A stretch of DNA of 64,000 nt from a virus: positions 58,314-122,313 of IMG/VR virus record IMGVR_UViG_3300035126_000842. One strand, 5' to 3'. The notes below the pieces were generated by a model. It was not told where the DNA came from. It did no database searches and saw only the letters and a list, made by a program, of their open reading frames with translations. Of this stretch, positions 52,551-59,962 are shown one piece after another (position 1 is the stretch's first letter; the number at the start of each line of letters is the position of its first letter). Both the position numbers and the translations under genes were made by a program.

Positions 52551-52893
52551 ATCCTGAATTTTTACGTAAATCTAAATTAATAATTGACTCTGGTGAAGAT
52601 GCTATCAAATAGCTATCATTAGTTATAGAATCAGTAATGTAACATCTTACCGGTGAAATCTCATTCCTACTATTTATATAAGACTGAACACAATTTATAT
52701 TAGCTCTTGGAATCCAAAACTGTACAATTTTTTCTTTGGTTTTTTTAACCGTTTGAGTTTGACCTATAAGATTATTATTTTCATCATACACATTAGTATT
52801 CTTAATATGTTTTAAGGTCAATATCAAAGGTAAACAAACTCTATTACCTACTATTGTAAAGTATTTACTCCGCTTTGTAGTTGATTTTTTCAT
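52540..52893 (-). CDS. Conserved protein of unknown function (117 aa)
   Basis: Basic N-terminus (MKKSTTKRSKYFTIVGNRV), then beta-rich sequence with TQTVKKTKEKIVQFWIPRAN and YINSRNEISPVRCYITDS. Overlaps the Cys-rich gene upstream by 29 nt and the nuclease downstream by 11 nt, so it is translationally linked. I do not recognise a domain. Confidence 0.6.
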   Translation of the reverse strand: MKKSTTKRSKYFTIVGNRVCLPLILTLKHIKNTNVYDENNNLIGQTQTVKKTKEKIVQFWIPRANINCVQSYINSRNEISPVRCYITDSITNDSYLIASSPESIINLDLRKNSGYGS

Positions 52894-53227
52894 ATAGTTT
52901 ATCTTCTTGTTCTTGGGTTATAACAGCATGCCATAGTTTATTATCATCATTAGAACACTCTGTAGAAAGAGATCTTGTAAGTAAACTTAAACAACACCCG
53001 CAAATACTACAACAAGGTTGCGTTCCTGGTACAGCACAATCAGAACCTTTGCGATCCATAAATACACAGGTTTCGCACTTGCTCATTCTATAAGCCGCAA
53101 TAGCTTCAATCTCCTGTTTCCTGAGTAATAAATTTATGAGCCCCTGCTGTATTTTTTTGCGATTCTTCAAGATTTCTAAAAATACTGACGCGAACTTTCC
53201 TAATTTTTCTTTTAATAAAGTTTTCAT
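52865..53227 (-). CDS. Cys-rich zinc-binding conserved crAss-like protein
   Basis: 120 residues. Residues 40-92 carry EAIAAYRMSKCETC, then DCAVPGTQPCCSICGCCLSL and TRSLSTEC. This Cys pattern with VPGTQPCC is a recognisable crAss-like family and must bind zinc. The N-terminus is a basic helix. If the ATG at 53227 is used, the gene overlaps the IHF-like gene by 122 nt; the next ATG (53086) would remove the overlap but cut into the AAYRM block that is usually conserved, so I keep the longer form. Confidence 0.75.
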   Translation of the reverse strand: MKTLLKEKLGKFASVFLEILKNRKKIQQGLINLLLRKQEIEAIAAYRMSKCETCVFMDRKGSDCAVPGTQPCCSICGCCLSLLTRSLSTECSNDDNKLWHAVITQEQEDKLYEKINYKAE

Positions 53228-53540
53228 ATAAATAAATAAACTGTAGTTTTCTTAAAATAGATATTCTCCAACTAGCATAGCGTATCATAAACACAGGTTT
53301 TTTTGAGTTATCTATGTTATGTAATACTTTGTCGTAGTGTTCAATTTTTCTATCAATAACTTTAGTAGATGCTTTTAACAAACCAAAGTTCCTAATTTTA
53401 ACATAAGGTGCATTACCTTTTACCATACCTTGACGTACACGATTCCAGTAAAGATGTATTATTTCACTACATACTTTCTCAGGAAATCCTGTTTTGATAG
53501 CTACGTTTTTGATTAATGTATTAGGATCTGTTGGTACCAT
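53106..53540 (-). CDS. IHF/HU-like DNA-binding protein
   Basis: 144 residues. The first 75 match the HU/IHF pattern: TLIKNVAIKTGFPEKVCSEI helix pair, then YVKIRNFGLLKASTKVIDRK (the FG turn and arm). The C-terminal 55 residues are a basic extension (YENFIKRKIRKVRVSIF) longer than in cellular HU. crAss-like phages conserve an IHF-like gene near TerL, consistent with this. It probably bends phage DNA in packaging or transcription. The last 122 nt overlap the Cys-rich gene in another frame. Confidence 0.75.
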   Translation of the reverse strand: MVPTDPNTLIKNVAIKTGFPEKVCSEIIHLYWNRVRQGMVKGNAPYVKIRNFGLLKASTKVIDRKIEHYDKVLHNIDNSKKPVFMIRYASWRISILRKLQFIYLYENFIKRKIRKVRVSIFRNLEESQKNTAGAHKFITQETGD

Positions 53541-53889
53541 GAGCTAAAAATTCAAACTGCAATAAAACAGCAGGTTTGTTTATTATTTCGCAATCAGGGT
53601 GTATCACAATCTCTTTTCTACTCTTGCCGGTCTTATATATAAAACCCATTTTTTCAAGTTTAGATAAAGCATTTCTAGTAGATTGAGATGACTTAAATAT
53701 TGAAATATTTGTGACATGAGTACAAAAATCCTTTAATGGAGTAGGACCATATATAATCAACTCTACTAAAGCTTTTCTGTCTGCAAGACTTATATTCAAA
53801 TCTTTTATAAAACAATAAGTGAGGAGTTGGAACTCCAACCCCTCTCTTAAAGTCAGCCTTGTTTTTTTATGTACGCGCGTTACTATCAT
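53521..53889 (-). CDS. Winged-helix-like protein
   Basis: 122 residues. STRNALSKLEKMGFIYKTGK followed by KEIVIHPDCEI has the recognition-helix and wing layout of a winged HTH, after an N-terminal helical part ADRKALVELIIYGPTPLKDF. It overlaps the amidase and IHF-like genes. Probable DNA-binding regulator or packaging factor; the family is conserved in crAss-like genomes but the target is unknown. Confidence 0.65.
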   Translation of the reverse strand: MIVTRVHKKTRLTLREGLEFQLLTYCFIKDLNISLADRKALVELIIYGPTPLKDFCTHVTNISIFKSSQSTRNALSKLEKMGFIYKTGKSRKEIVIHPDCEIINKPAVLLQFEFLAHGTNRS

Positions 53890-54572
53890 AAATTAGTTGT
53901 TTCCCATTCATACATAGAATCTACCATAGCTTTAGCTAGCTTTAGTCTAAACTCTTCTGTCTGAATGTATTGAGCTTCCTTAAAATTAGTGTGAAATCCT
54001 AACTCTAATAAAACTGCAGGCATTATTGTTTTTTGTAATACAAAGAAGTTTTCTTCTTTATCAGGGTCTTTGTCAGTCATATCCTGACGCATGTTTATTT
54101 CGGGGAACTGAGACCTAAGATTTTTAAAAACAATATCCGCAAATTTATCAGAAAGAGTTTGCCCTTTAGACGTAAATACTGTAATACCAGAAGCAGGGTG
54201 CCAGTTAATACCATCTCCTGCAGCGTCACTATGAAAAGAAATATAAACAGATTTTTTACCATATTTATTAGCTAATGTTACACGTTTAAGCAAACTTACA
54301 TCTTCATTAGTAGGAACAAGATTCGCTACCTTAAAACCTAAGTTATTAGCTAGTCTAAATACAGCATTTACATTTAAACGGTTATTTACACCTTCAAATA
54401 ATACCTCTCCGTTTGGAAAAGCAGGAGATCTTTTTCCTGGTGTAACATACTGACCATTTGCCATACCTCCATGTCCTGGATCTAAGAGAAAAGTCCACTT
54501 AGGATTTTTAACCTTAATCTCAATCTTGTCACCAGAAGAAGGAGTAAAGAAATTTATAATGTTTTTTAACAT
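53886..54572 (-). CDS. N-acetylmuramoyl-L-alanine amidase (Amidase_3)
   Basis: 228 residues. Zinc ligands and catalytic Glu are visible: LLDPGHGG (His at about 33), the VLFEG segment with Glu, SFHSDA (His at about 113), and VLLELGFHTN with catalytic Glu (about 191). It cleaves the amide bond between MurNAc and the stem peptide. A 20-residue N-terminal lead (INFFTPSSGDKIE) has no clear signal peptide, so it needs a holin, or acts from the virion. It is the lysis candidate of this window; no holin is evident beside it. Confidence 0.9.
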   Translation of the reverse strand: MLKNIINFFTPSSGDKIEIKVKNPKWTFLLDPGHGGMANGQYVTPGKRSPAFPNGEVLFEGVNNRLNVNAVFRLANNLGFKVANLVPTNEDVSLLKRVTLANKYGKKSVYISFHSDAAGDGINWHPASGITVFTSKGQTLSDKFADIVFKNLRSQFPEINMRQDMTDKDPDKEENFFVLQKTIMPAVLLELGFHTNFKEAQYIQTEEFRLKLAKAMVDSMYEWETTNL

Positions 54573-54594
54573 GGTATAAATTTTAAAAGTTAAC

Positions 54595-54888
54595 TTAATT
54601 AGTTTCGTTAGCTTCTTTTGATTCTTCTTCTACTTTAGCTTCTTCAAAACCTTTTTCTAATTGAACGCTAAGTTGAATAAACTCCATACGATTTTTTAAC
54701 TCCTCTAAACGAGCTTTCCAAATCATAGCAAGTTCTTCATAATAAATACGTTGCGCTTTTAAATTAGGAGTTTTGCTCTTGTAGTACTGAGCCATTGCAC
54801 GTTCTTGAGCTTCTTGTATTTTAGCTGATACATTGTTTTCTGTGCTAGAACCTTGTTCCGCAGCAGAGGTTGCATTTTGATTTTCCAT
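54595..54888 (-). CDS. Small coiled-coil protein of unknown function
   Basis: 97 residues starting MENQNATSAAEQGSSTENNV, then one long helix (AQERAMAQYYKSKTPNLKAQ onward) and an acidic end. The ATG at 54888 is preferred over the one at 54903 because the longer start (MYICC) has no supporting context. Directly upstream of the amidase, so a lysis-associated role (spanin or holin-like) was considered, but it has no membrane segment. Confidence 0.6.
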   Translation of the reverse strand: MENQNATSAAEQGSSTENNVSAKIQEAQERAMAQYYKSKTPNLKAQRIYYEELAMIWKARLEELKNRMEFIQLSVQLEKGFEEAKVEEESKEANETN

Positions 54889-54915
54889 GCAACAAATATA
54901 CATTAAAAGTTTAAA

Positions 54916-55695
54916 CTATGCAAGTTTCCTATATCTTTTTTCAATACTGTGGTATTGATAAAAGTTTTCTAGGTTTCCTCTAAAAATAGCAGACCAAAGT
55001 CCTATGTTACCAGTATTAGTAATTATAGCAGAAGATGTTGTAGATAATGCATGCAGTGTTGCTAAAAACTCCTGAGCAAAGAAAGTTAGGTTTTCTGATA
55101 TAACATAAGAGTCATAGTTTGTTTTTATTCTAGGTATGTTTTCATTTGATAATGTATCAGGAAATATTTGTATAAAATATTCATAAAACTCAACCTCGTC
55201 CGTCTGCAAAAAAAACTTATTGTAACCTGATTGAAAAGCAATATCTATAATAGCATCGTAAGGAGTTCTTTCTATTTCTTTTACTTTATCATTACCTCTA
55301 TAAATAACAGAGCACCGATCTTTAAGATCATAAAAAGAAGATATTTCTTCAGAACGATTATAAATATTAGAATTTAATTTACATACTTCATTTGCTAAAA
55401 GATGAATGTTTTTTAAATCTATTTCATCATACCAGGCAAATTGTAATCCATGATCATAATTAGGTAAAACCAAATCTTGAACTTTTGTGGAATCAAAAGG
55501 AGCATAAACATTATCACAAAATGGTTTATCAAATGCTACTCCTTTTGTGTGTAGTAACCAATCTGTGTAGAAAGAAAACTGCTTGGTTGAATCTATGTCT
55601 GTAATTTCTTTCCAGTTTTTTTGCTGGCAGAAATCATGTAATCTTACTGATAAACAAGATGTTAAACCACCACCTGTAGTAACTTTAAGTATCAT
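54916..55695 (-). CDS. Glycosyltransferase, fucosyltransferase-like (GT-B)
   Basis: 259 residues. GGGLTS at 8-13 corresponds to the nucleotide-sugar loop, and SVIYRGNDKVKEIERTPYDA (129-148) with FLQTDEVEFY resembles the donor-binding motif of alpha-1,2/1,6-fucosyltransferases. The match is by pattern and the substrate is a guess. First of a glycan island with GT2, two FkbM-type methyltransferases and a further GT. Could modify virion surface, a host capsule or a receptor. Confidence 0.6.
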   Translation of the reverse strand: MILKVTTGGGLTSCLSVRLHDFCQQKNWKEITDIDSTKQFSFYTDWLLHTKGVAFDKPFCDNVYAPFDSTKVQDLVLPNYDHGLQFAWYDEIDLKNIHLLANEVCKLNSNIYNRSEEISSFYDLKDRCSVIYRGNDKVKEIERTPYDAIIDIAFQSGYNKFFLQTDEVEFYEYFIQIFPDTLSNENIPRIKTNYDSYVISENLTFFAQEFLATLHALSTTSSAIITNTGNIGLWSAIFRGNLENFYQYHSIEKRYRKLA

Positions 55696-56258
55696 ATCCC
55701 GTATTTTTTATTAAAATCTTCTTTAACATACATATAGTAATACAAAACTTTGTTAATATAAACTTCTGTTTTTATAAAACCTGCTTCTTTAAGCCTTTTA
55801 GAATAATCATAGTCTTCACCATATCGCATATCTCTATATCCTATTATAACAGCAATGTTTCTTTTTATAGGGGTTTTATGGTAAGGAGTTCTAACATAAT
55901 CAAAACCTCCGTGATTATCTTTCCATGTACTCCATTTATTACTAGCAGATGCTGTTTTTCCTGTGGTACCATGACATTCTATTTCAAAACCTACAGAATC
56001 AGGATTCGATTCAAGAGCTTTTAGTATAGACTCTACATAATCCTCAGAAATCATGTCATCATCATCTATAAATACAACATATTCTCCTGCTGCTTTTTCT
56101 AAAAGAGTCTGTCTTTTTCTACCAATAGAAATTTCTTTATTATCTTTTTGCTCTATAACCTCAACGTCTTCTGTTAATTGAGGGTTTAAAACAGAACGTA
56201 GTCTTTCTAAAAGATGTTCTCTTCCTACTACAGTAGGGATAAGAATTGATAGTTTCAT
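55692..56258 (-). CDS. GT2 family glycosyltransferase
   Basis: 188 residues. LSILIPTV opening and FIDDDDMISEDY (DxD-type metal/UDP-sugar site at residues 65-68) are classic GT-A, GT2. GYRDMRYGEDYDYSKRLKEAG provides the catalytic (G/E)ED-like base. Length is short for GT2 and there is no membrane segment. Overlaps both neighbours by 4 nt. Confidence 0.85.
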   Translation of the reverse strand: MKLSILIPTVVGREHLLERLRSVLNPQLTEDVEVIEQKDNKEISIGRKRQTLLEKAAGEYVVFIDDDDMISEDYVESILKALESNPDSVGFEIECHGTTGKTASASNKWSTWKDNHGGFDYVRTPYHKTPIKRNIAVIIGYRDMRYGEDYDYSKRLKEAGFIKTEVYINKVLYYYMYVKEDFNKKYGI

Positions 56259-56866
56259 TTTGCTAAGATTAAATTTTCGTAGTTCTGATGAATTAACTTA
56301 AATCCAGGTAATAATGATAATATCTCATTCTTTACAGAGGGTTTATTGTTAAACTCAATGCATATTAACTTTGTATCCTGAATATACGGTAATAATTCTT
56401 TAAGAATAACAAGATCTAATCCTTCACAATCGATAGAAATAAAATCAAAGGTTTTTATTGAAGACCTTTCTACAATTTTATTTATAGTAGAAGCTTTAAC
56501 TGTAATAGGAGTAAAAGTTTGTGTTTTACCCCATCTTTCAATTTCGCTAGGTACTACAGTAGATAAAAGAGAAGTATCTCCCCTACCTAAATGCTCATTG
56601 CTATCAAGCAATTCTATTTCTTCAATATCTAAATCAACTACGGCTACATTAAATAATTCATTTAATGTGCCTTTATATAGTTTTTCTAATTTAGGAAAAG
56701 CTGTAGGACTAGGTTCAACTAAAACACCAGACCAGCCTTTTTCAAAAAGAGCCCTTGTATTAGATAACGTAATCCCATCATTAGCACCTATATCTAAAAA
56801 AGTACCTTGAGGTTGCTTTTTAAAGTAATCTAAAATTACTTGTTCTTCATTGTTTTGACTATACAT
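56255..56866 (-). CDS. FkbM-family methyltransferase
   Basis: 203 residues. TFLDIGANDG (22-31) is the SAM-binding motif I. VLVEPSPTAFPKLEKL and FDFISIDCEGLDLVILKEL are FkbM hallmarks (acidic loop and IDxEG motif). FkbM enzymes O-methylate sugars and polyketides, so with the adjacent glycosyltransferases this probably caps a glycan. No obvious defects. Confidence 0.85.
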   Translation of the reverse strand: MYSQNNEEQVILDYFKKQPQGTFLDIGANDGITLSNTRALFEKGWSGVLVEPSPTAFPKLEKLYKGTLNELFNVAVVDLDIEEIELLDSNEHLGRGDTSLLSTVVPSEIERWGKTQTFTPITVKASTINKIVERSSIKTFDFISIDCEGLDLVILKELLPYIQDTKLICIEFNNKPSVKNEILSLLPGFKLIHQNYENLILAK

Positions 56867-56870
56867 ACCT

Positions 56871-57443
56871 TTATTTTTTTATGTAATATAAATATTCAAT
56901 CGTTTCGTCTACTAAAGTGTGTTCTTCTAAAATATTACCTATTTCCTTAAGACTATAAAAATCATCTGGTTTTTTAAGGCACACAAATTTAGCTTTATTT
57001 ACCATACTTATTAATCCCTTAAGTATAAACCCCGGATTTTTGATGTTTATTACAATCAAATCAAAGGTATGAATAACACTTATACGACTTAATAAAGTAG
57101 GTGTATTATAATAAAGAAAAAGAGGAATAAATTCTTCCTTAGCTTTTTTTAACTCAAACAATTCTAGCACTTTATCAGGTAATCCTTCATTACTAGTGTC
57201 CCTAAAGTATGATTCTGAAGTAGGAGATAATGCAAAATTAAACACCTGGTGCTTTTCATTACCGTAAATCTCCTGTAATTTCTCTACCTTATAACAAGAT
57301 GGCTCTACTAGTGTAGCATACCAACCTTTCGCTGCAAGATCCCCGGTTAGTGAATTTGTTTTACCATCCCCCGCCCCTATTTCTAGGAAAAATCCAACAG
57401 TATTACCTAATATTGAGTTAAGAATTTCTTTTTCCTCAAGCAT
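56871..57443 (-). CDS. FkbM-like methyltransferase, divergent paralogue
   Basis: 190 residues with FLEIGAGDGKTNSLTGDLA (19-37), WYATLVEPSCYKVEKLQEIY and FDLIVINIKNPGFILKGL in the same order as its neighbour, which suggests ancient duplication. The usual IDxEG is altered to INIKNP, so the catalytic acid may be lost. It may be a partner subunit or an inactive homologue. Confidence 0.65.
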   Translation of the reverse strand: MLEEKEILNSILGNTVGFFLEIGAGDGKTNSLTGDLAAKGWYATLVEPSCYKVEKLQEIYGNEKHQVFNFALSPTSESYFRDTSNEGLPDKVLELFELKKAKEEFIPLFLYYNTPTLLSRISVIHTFDLIVINIKNPGFILKGLISMVNKAKFVCLKKPDDFYSLKEIGNILEEHTLVDETIEYLYYIKK

Positions 57444-58089
57444 TTAATCCAAAATTCTCTGCTTCTCTTCGCTTAAACACCTGTCTATCAGCTTCAAAAA
57501 AGCTTTCTGTCTTATGATATTGAGCATCCCACGCTGCTTTTTTATAAACAGGATGATAATGATCAAATATTTTATTGCTAAAATAAAAATATCTATTTCT
57601 TTTTTTAGCTACTTCCATTGCTTCATTATCAGCCCATAGAGAAGTATAATCCGGGTGATATATATAACCATCCCTATCATAATACTTCCTATCCATTATA
57701 CTCATAGTAGCAAGATGATGTTTAGCATTCTCATCAGGGTAATGTAAAAAACAATCACCTCCTACTGCAGCAACATGATCCTTTATAATCTTATCAAATC
57801 CTTTGATCAAAAATACCTGATCATCAGATACATTAACAAGAATATCCCACGCGGGTGCTAGATTCATATCCCTATTAACAGCATCTATTTTTGTTCTAGA
57901 CAAACCGTAGTAACAAACTACCTTATCATACGAACTTAGTTTTTCCTTAATAGAAATAAGAGATTCATCATCCTCATCGAGGGTGCATAGTATAACATAA
58001 TCATCCGATTCTACCATACTCTTAATGTTCTCAATCGTCCGTATCAATTTCTCAGGACGAGATCTGCTAGTTAACTTAAATAATATCAT
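57436..58089 (-). CDS. GT-A glycosyltransferase-like protein
   Basis: 217 residues beginning ILFKLTSRSRPEKLIRTIEN, the usual GT-A start. VNVSDDQVFLIKGFD (residues 86-100) contains a DDQ site in the DxD position. The C-terminal part has FLHYPDENAKHHLATMSIMD and YYFSNKIFDHYHPVYKKAAW, typical of acceptor-recognising loops. It overlaps the FkbM-like gene by 8 nt. Substrate is not visible. Confidence 0.65.
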   Translation of the reverse strand: MILFKLTSRSRPEKLIRTIENIKSMVESDDYVILCTLDEDDESLISIKEKLSSYDKVVCYYGLSRTKIDAVNRDMNLAPAWDILVNVSDDQVFLIKGFDKIIKDHVAAVGGDCFLHYPDENAKHHLATMSIMDRKYYDRDGYIYHPDYTSLWADNEAMEVAKKRNRYFYFSNKIFDHYHPVYKKAAWDAQYHKTESFFEADRQVFKRREAENFGLNA

Positions 58090-58316
58090 TTTTCTTTAGA
58101 TAAAATAATAGAAGCTGTATCGTTTTCCGAAACTACAATCATCCTATAAGTAGAACCGCTATCTAAGGGAACTATAATTTCAGCAGGAACTTTAGCTTGT
58201 AAAACCCCGGAGACAAATTTACTAATAACATACCTATAGTCAAACTCATTGTCTACTATAGCAATCTTAGCAGTAAGTACCCCCTCAATAAACTCTACTT
58301 CTTCAAACAATAACAT
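58086..58316 (-). CDS. Small conserved protein, first gene of the late-strand block
   Basis: 76 residues, beta-rich (EVEFIEGVLTAKIAIVDNEF, then VSGVLQAKVPAEIIVPLDSG). Immunoglobulin-like or small adhesion domain is conceivable but not recognised. It is the most upstream minus-strand gene here, and its ATG at 58316 faces the divergent intergenic region. Confidence 0.6.
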   Translation of the reverse strand: MLLFEEVEFIEGVLTAKIAIVDNEFDYRYVISKFVSGVLQAKVPAEIIVPLDSGSTYRMIVVSENDTASIILSKEK

Positions 58317-58629
58317 ATTACAAATCTATGAAATTAATTTAACAACCCAATACGGCTATAAGTTTTGGTATAAGACTTGTGTTTGATGGGGTGTATATGA
58401 AACGCTCCCCCTGTCAAATCTATCTTTCGGGTACCCCCCGTCATTCTGTGGAGTAAAAAGTATTTCTAGAATTGTTTCTTAAATTTATTTTCTGTGGGAA
58501 GAACAAAGAAGATGGGTGGTGTGTGGTGTGTGGTGTCTATGTGTTGTATCTATTGTTCTATTGTTGTTGGAGTAGGAAGAGAACACACGCAACACAACAA
58601 CCAATGTCTATCAATATCATTTGAACACT
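58317..58629. promoter_or_regulatory. Divergent intergenic region, structured and G/T-rich
   Basis: About 310 nt with no convincing gene separate the minus-strand block from the plus-strand block. It holds a GC-rich patch around 58397-58444 (runs of C, and a perfect GGGTACCC palindrome), a GT-repeat stretch 58513-58536, and a hairpin 58540-58596 whose stems are TGTGTTG/CAACACA and TGTTCT/AGAACA. It ends in the first AATATCATTTGAA element. It is the natural place for divergent promoters and possibly an origin; neither is demonstrated. Confidence 0.55.
58613..58625 (+). promoter_or_regulatory. AATATCATTTGAA promoter-like element 1
   Basis: Exact consensus, four nt before the ATG of the 60-aa gene. 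First of ten occurrences upstream of plus-strand units. Confidence 0.75.
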
Positions 58630-58812
58630 ATGGAAAATATAGAAAAAAAACCTATTCGCATTGACCTGGAATTGGTTGATGCGACACCCGACGGTCTGCG
58701 GGTAATACAGACCAAACTTAACCAGTGGTTAACAGCAGGAACGCTGGTTAAGTTCGAGTCCCAACCAATGGGAACTCAAATCCTCTTCACAATTGCGAGG
58801 AGGAAAGAATAA
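58630..58812 (+). CDS. Small early protein of unknown function (60 aa)
   Basis: Starts MENIEKKPIRIDLELVDA at the ATG 4 nt after the promoter-like element; a TTG nine nt upstream lies inside the element and is not used. Predicted beta/alpha fold with TPDGLRVIQTKLNQWL helix. Its stop codon is inside the following terminator stem, showing a compact monocistronic unit. Probably an early host-interaction protein. Confidence 0.7.
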   Translation: MENIEKKPIRIDLELVDATPDGLRVIQTKLNQWLTAGTLVKFESQPMGTQILFTIARRKE

Positions 58813-58834
58813 CCTTCGGGTTATTCTTTTTTTT
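58807..58834 (+). terminator. Terminator with TTCG loop after the 60-aa gene
   Basis: GAATAACC-TTCG-GGTTATTC followed by eight T. The stem includes the stop codon of the gene. Confidence 0.95.
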
Positions 58835-58848
58835 CCATTTAGTTTATC

Positions 58849-58861
58849 AATATCATTTGAA
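58849..58861 (+). promoter_or_regulatory. AATATCATTTGAA element 2
   Basis: Exact consensus, preceded by TTTATC, 4 nt before the ATG. It lies 14 nt after the upstream terminator's T tract. Confidence 0.8.
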
Positions 58862-58865
58862 TACT

Positions 58866-59087
58866 ATGGCTACTTATATAAAAGTAGACTACCGATGGGT
58901 CGGTAGTATGTCCTTTAATTGGGCATCTTTAGATACGAATGTATCTGAAATTCAGGCTGAATCAATGCCTGAAGCAGAGTACTACGAATCTAACGACCCT
59001 TGGAACAGTCAAGGTACTGAGTATTTCAGTACTCTTGACGAAGCAAACGCTTGGATTGAATCCGAGCGCTCCAATGAGGTAGTCTAA
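58866..59087 (+). CDS. Small early protein of unknown function (73 aa)
   Basis: Starts MATYIKVDYRWVGSMSFNWA. Acidic and aromatic, with a C-terminal helix ATLDEANAWIESE-like (FSTLDEANAWIESERSN). The ATG again lies 4 nt after the element, and the TTG of the element is not the start. Not recognised. Confidence 0.7.
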   Translation: MATYIKVDYRWVGSMSFNWASLDTNVSEIQAESMPEAEYYESNDPWNSQGTEYFSTLDEANAWIESERSNEVV

Positions 59088-59166
59088 TTGAGTTAAATTC
59101 TATACAAGGTATAGAAGAAAGACTCAGGGTTCGCAATATAACCTGGTAACAGAAAATTGCAAATTG
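59088..59166 (+). other. Structured leader/trailer with 8-bp hairpin
   Basis: Between the 73-aa gene and its terminator lies a perfect TTCTATAC-AAG-GTATAGAA hairpin (59098-59116), then a second CAGG...CCTG fold (59125-59145). This unusually long 3' UTR could be a small RNA or an RNA-stability element. Confidence 0.4.
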
Positions 59167-59193
59167 AAAGAGGAATAATTTCCTCTTTTTTTT
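59167..59193 (+). terminator. Terminator before the OB-fold gene
   Basis: AAAGAGGAA and TTCCTCTTT pair around a short loop and continue into a T-run, about 80 nt after the 73-aa stop. Confidence 0.9.
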
Positions 59194-59196
59194 ATC

Positions 59197-59206
59197 AATA
59201 TCATTT
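59197..59206 (+). promoter_or_regulatory. Element 3, truncated (AATATCATTT)
   Basis: Lacks the terminal GAA; ACT-ATG follows directly. Preceded by TTTATC as in element 2. The shortening keeps the ACTATG start context. Confidence 0.7.
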
Positions 59207-59209
59207 ACT

Positions 59210-59605
59210 ATGGTTTATAAATATCATACGAACTCTATGGAATTAACGAATATTATTCTAAAATGGGTGAGTCCTATCACCAAGGTTTCCGACAGACTCG
59301 AAAAACGCGAGATTGTCGTCGAGACATTAGGACAGTATCCTCAACTTTTAAAGTTTGAGGTTCATAACGGAAGGTGTGCTGATTACGATAGCATTCCACT
59401 TGAATCTATGATTTCTATTAGATTTGAGTTGTGTGGTCGTAAATGGAAGAACCGCGATGGTAAAGAAGTTCTCATTGAGAGCAAAGTTGCCTACTCGGTC
59501 CACACAAATGTAAAGTCTACTTACACCCACTCCGTACCTGCGCAAACCTCTGCGCCTGCACCTGCACCTGCAAAAGTCACTGACTCTGACGACTTGCCGT
59601 TCTAG
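59210..59605 (+). CDS. DUF3127-like OB-fold protein with SSB-type C-terminal tip
   Basis: 131 residues. MELTNIILKWVSPITKVSDR, then REIVVETLGQYPQLLKFEVH and a MISIRFELCGRKWKNRDGKE strand, match DUF3127, a Bacteroidota OB-fold family. A flexible Thr/Pro/Ala linker ends in TDSDDLPF, like the acidic-Pro-Phe tip of bacterial SSB that docks repair and replication enzymes. Probable ssDNA-binding protein made early. The ATG at 59210 keeps the element-ATG spacing, but an internal Met 9 residues later (59237) begins the usual DUF3127 start. Confidence 0.8.
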   Translation: MVYKYHTNSMELTNIILKWVSPITKVSDRLEKREIVVETLGQYPQLLKFEVHNGRCADYDSIPLESMISIRFELCGRKWKNRDGKEVLIESKVAYSVHTNVKSTYTHSVPAQTSAPAPAPAKVTDSDDLPF

Positions 59606-59609
59606 TGCA

Positions 59610-59645
59610 AACAACACTCCCTCAACAGGGGGTGTTGTTTTTTTT
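59610..59645 (+). terminator. Terminator after the DUF3127-like gene
   Basis: AACAACACTCCC pairs with GGGGGTGTTGTT (one G-U), six-nt loop, then T-rich tail. Confidence 0.95.
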
Positions 59646-59658
59646 AAATGCTTTTATT

Positions 59659-59671
59659 GATATCATTTGAA
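59659..59671 (+). promoter_or_regulatory. Element 4 (GATATCATTTGAA)
   Basis: One base off consensus (G for the first A). The ATG of the membrane gene is 24 nt downstream, so leader length varies among units. Confidence 0.75.
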
Positions 59672-59695
59672 GACTGCAACATAAACTTTGTACAT

Positions 59696-59890
59696 ATGAA
59701 AGAGAAAATGCTTCGTATCCTACTAATAATACTATTAGTAGTAGGGGTCTTCACAACAGGGACCTTATTAAACCTGTTGTTTTCTACACTGTTTGCAGGG
59801 GAGTTTATTGCTCTGCAAACTAGCCCTATTTGGGTTGTGTATTGTGTTCTAGGTTTTCTAGCAATACTATACATAATGCTAGAAGAGTAG
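59696..59890 (+). CDS. Small membrane protein (64 aa)
   Basis: Starts MKEKMLRILLIILLVVGVFT; a longer frame begins at 59648 but would include the element itself. Two hydrophobic spans (about residues 5-30 and 43-60) suggest two transmembrane helices with a short outside loop (FAGEFIALQTSPIW). Candidate for membrane-level superinfection exclusion or host membrane modification; holin-like hydropathy is also possible. Confidence 0.7.
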   Translation: MKEKMLRILLIILLVVGVFTTGTLLNLLFSTLFAGEFIALQTSPIWVVYCVLGFLAILYIMLEE

Positions 59891-59895
59891 AAAAG

Positions 59896-59923
59896 AAACA
59901 GGGTGTAAAAACCCTGTTTTTTT
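59896..59923 (+). terminator. Terminator after the small membrane gene
   Basis: AACAGGGT and ACCCTGTT pair around a short A-rich loop and continue into T residues. Confidence 0.9.
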
Positions 59924-59928
59924 ATTTT

Positions 59929-59941
59929 TATATCATTTGAA
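59929..59941 (+). promoter_or_regulatory. Element 5 (TATATCATTTGAA)
   Basis: One base off the core consensus; 21 nt from the lipoprotein ATG. Confidence 0.78.
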
Positions 59942-59962
59942 TATTAGTTAACTAAAATCATT

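Noticed and set aside
58513-58536. CRISPR-like or microsatellite repeat
   Set aside because: GT-rich but irregular; no spacer structure.
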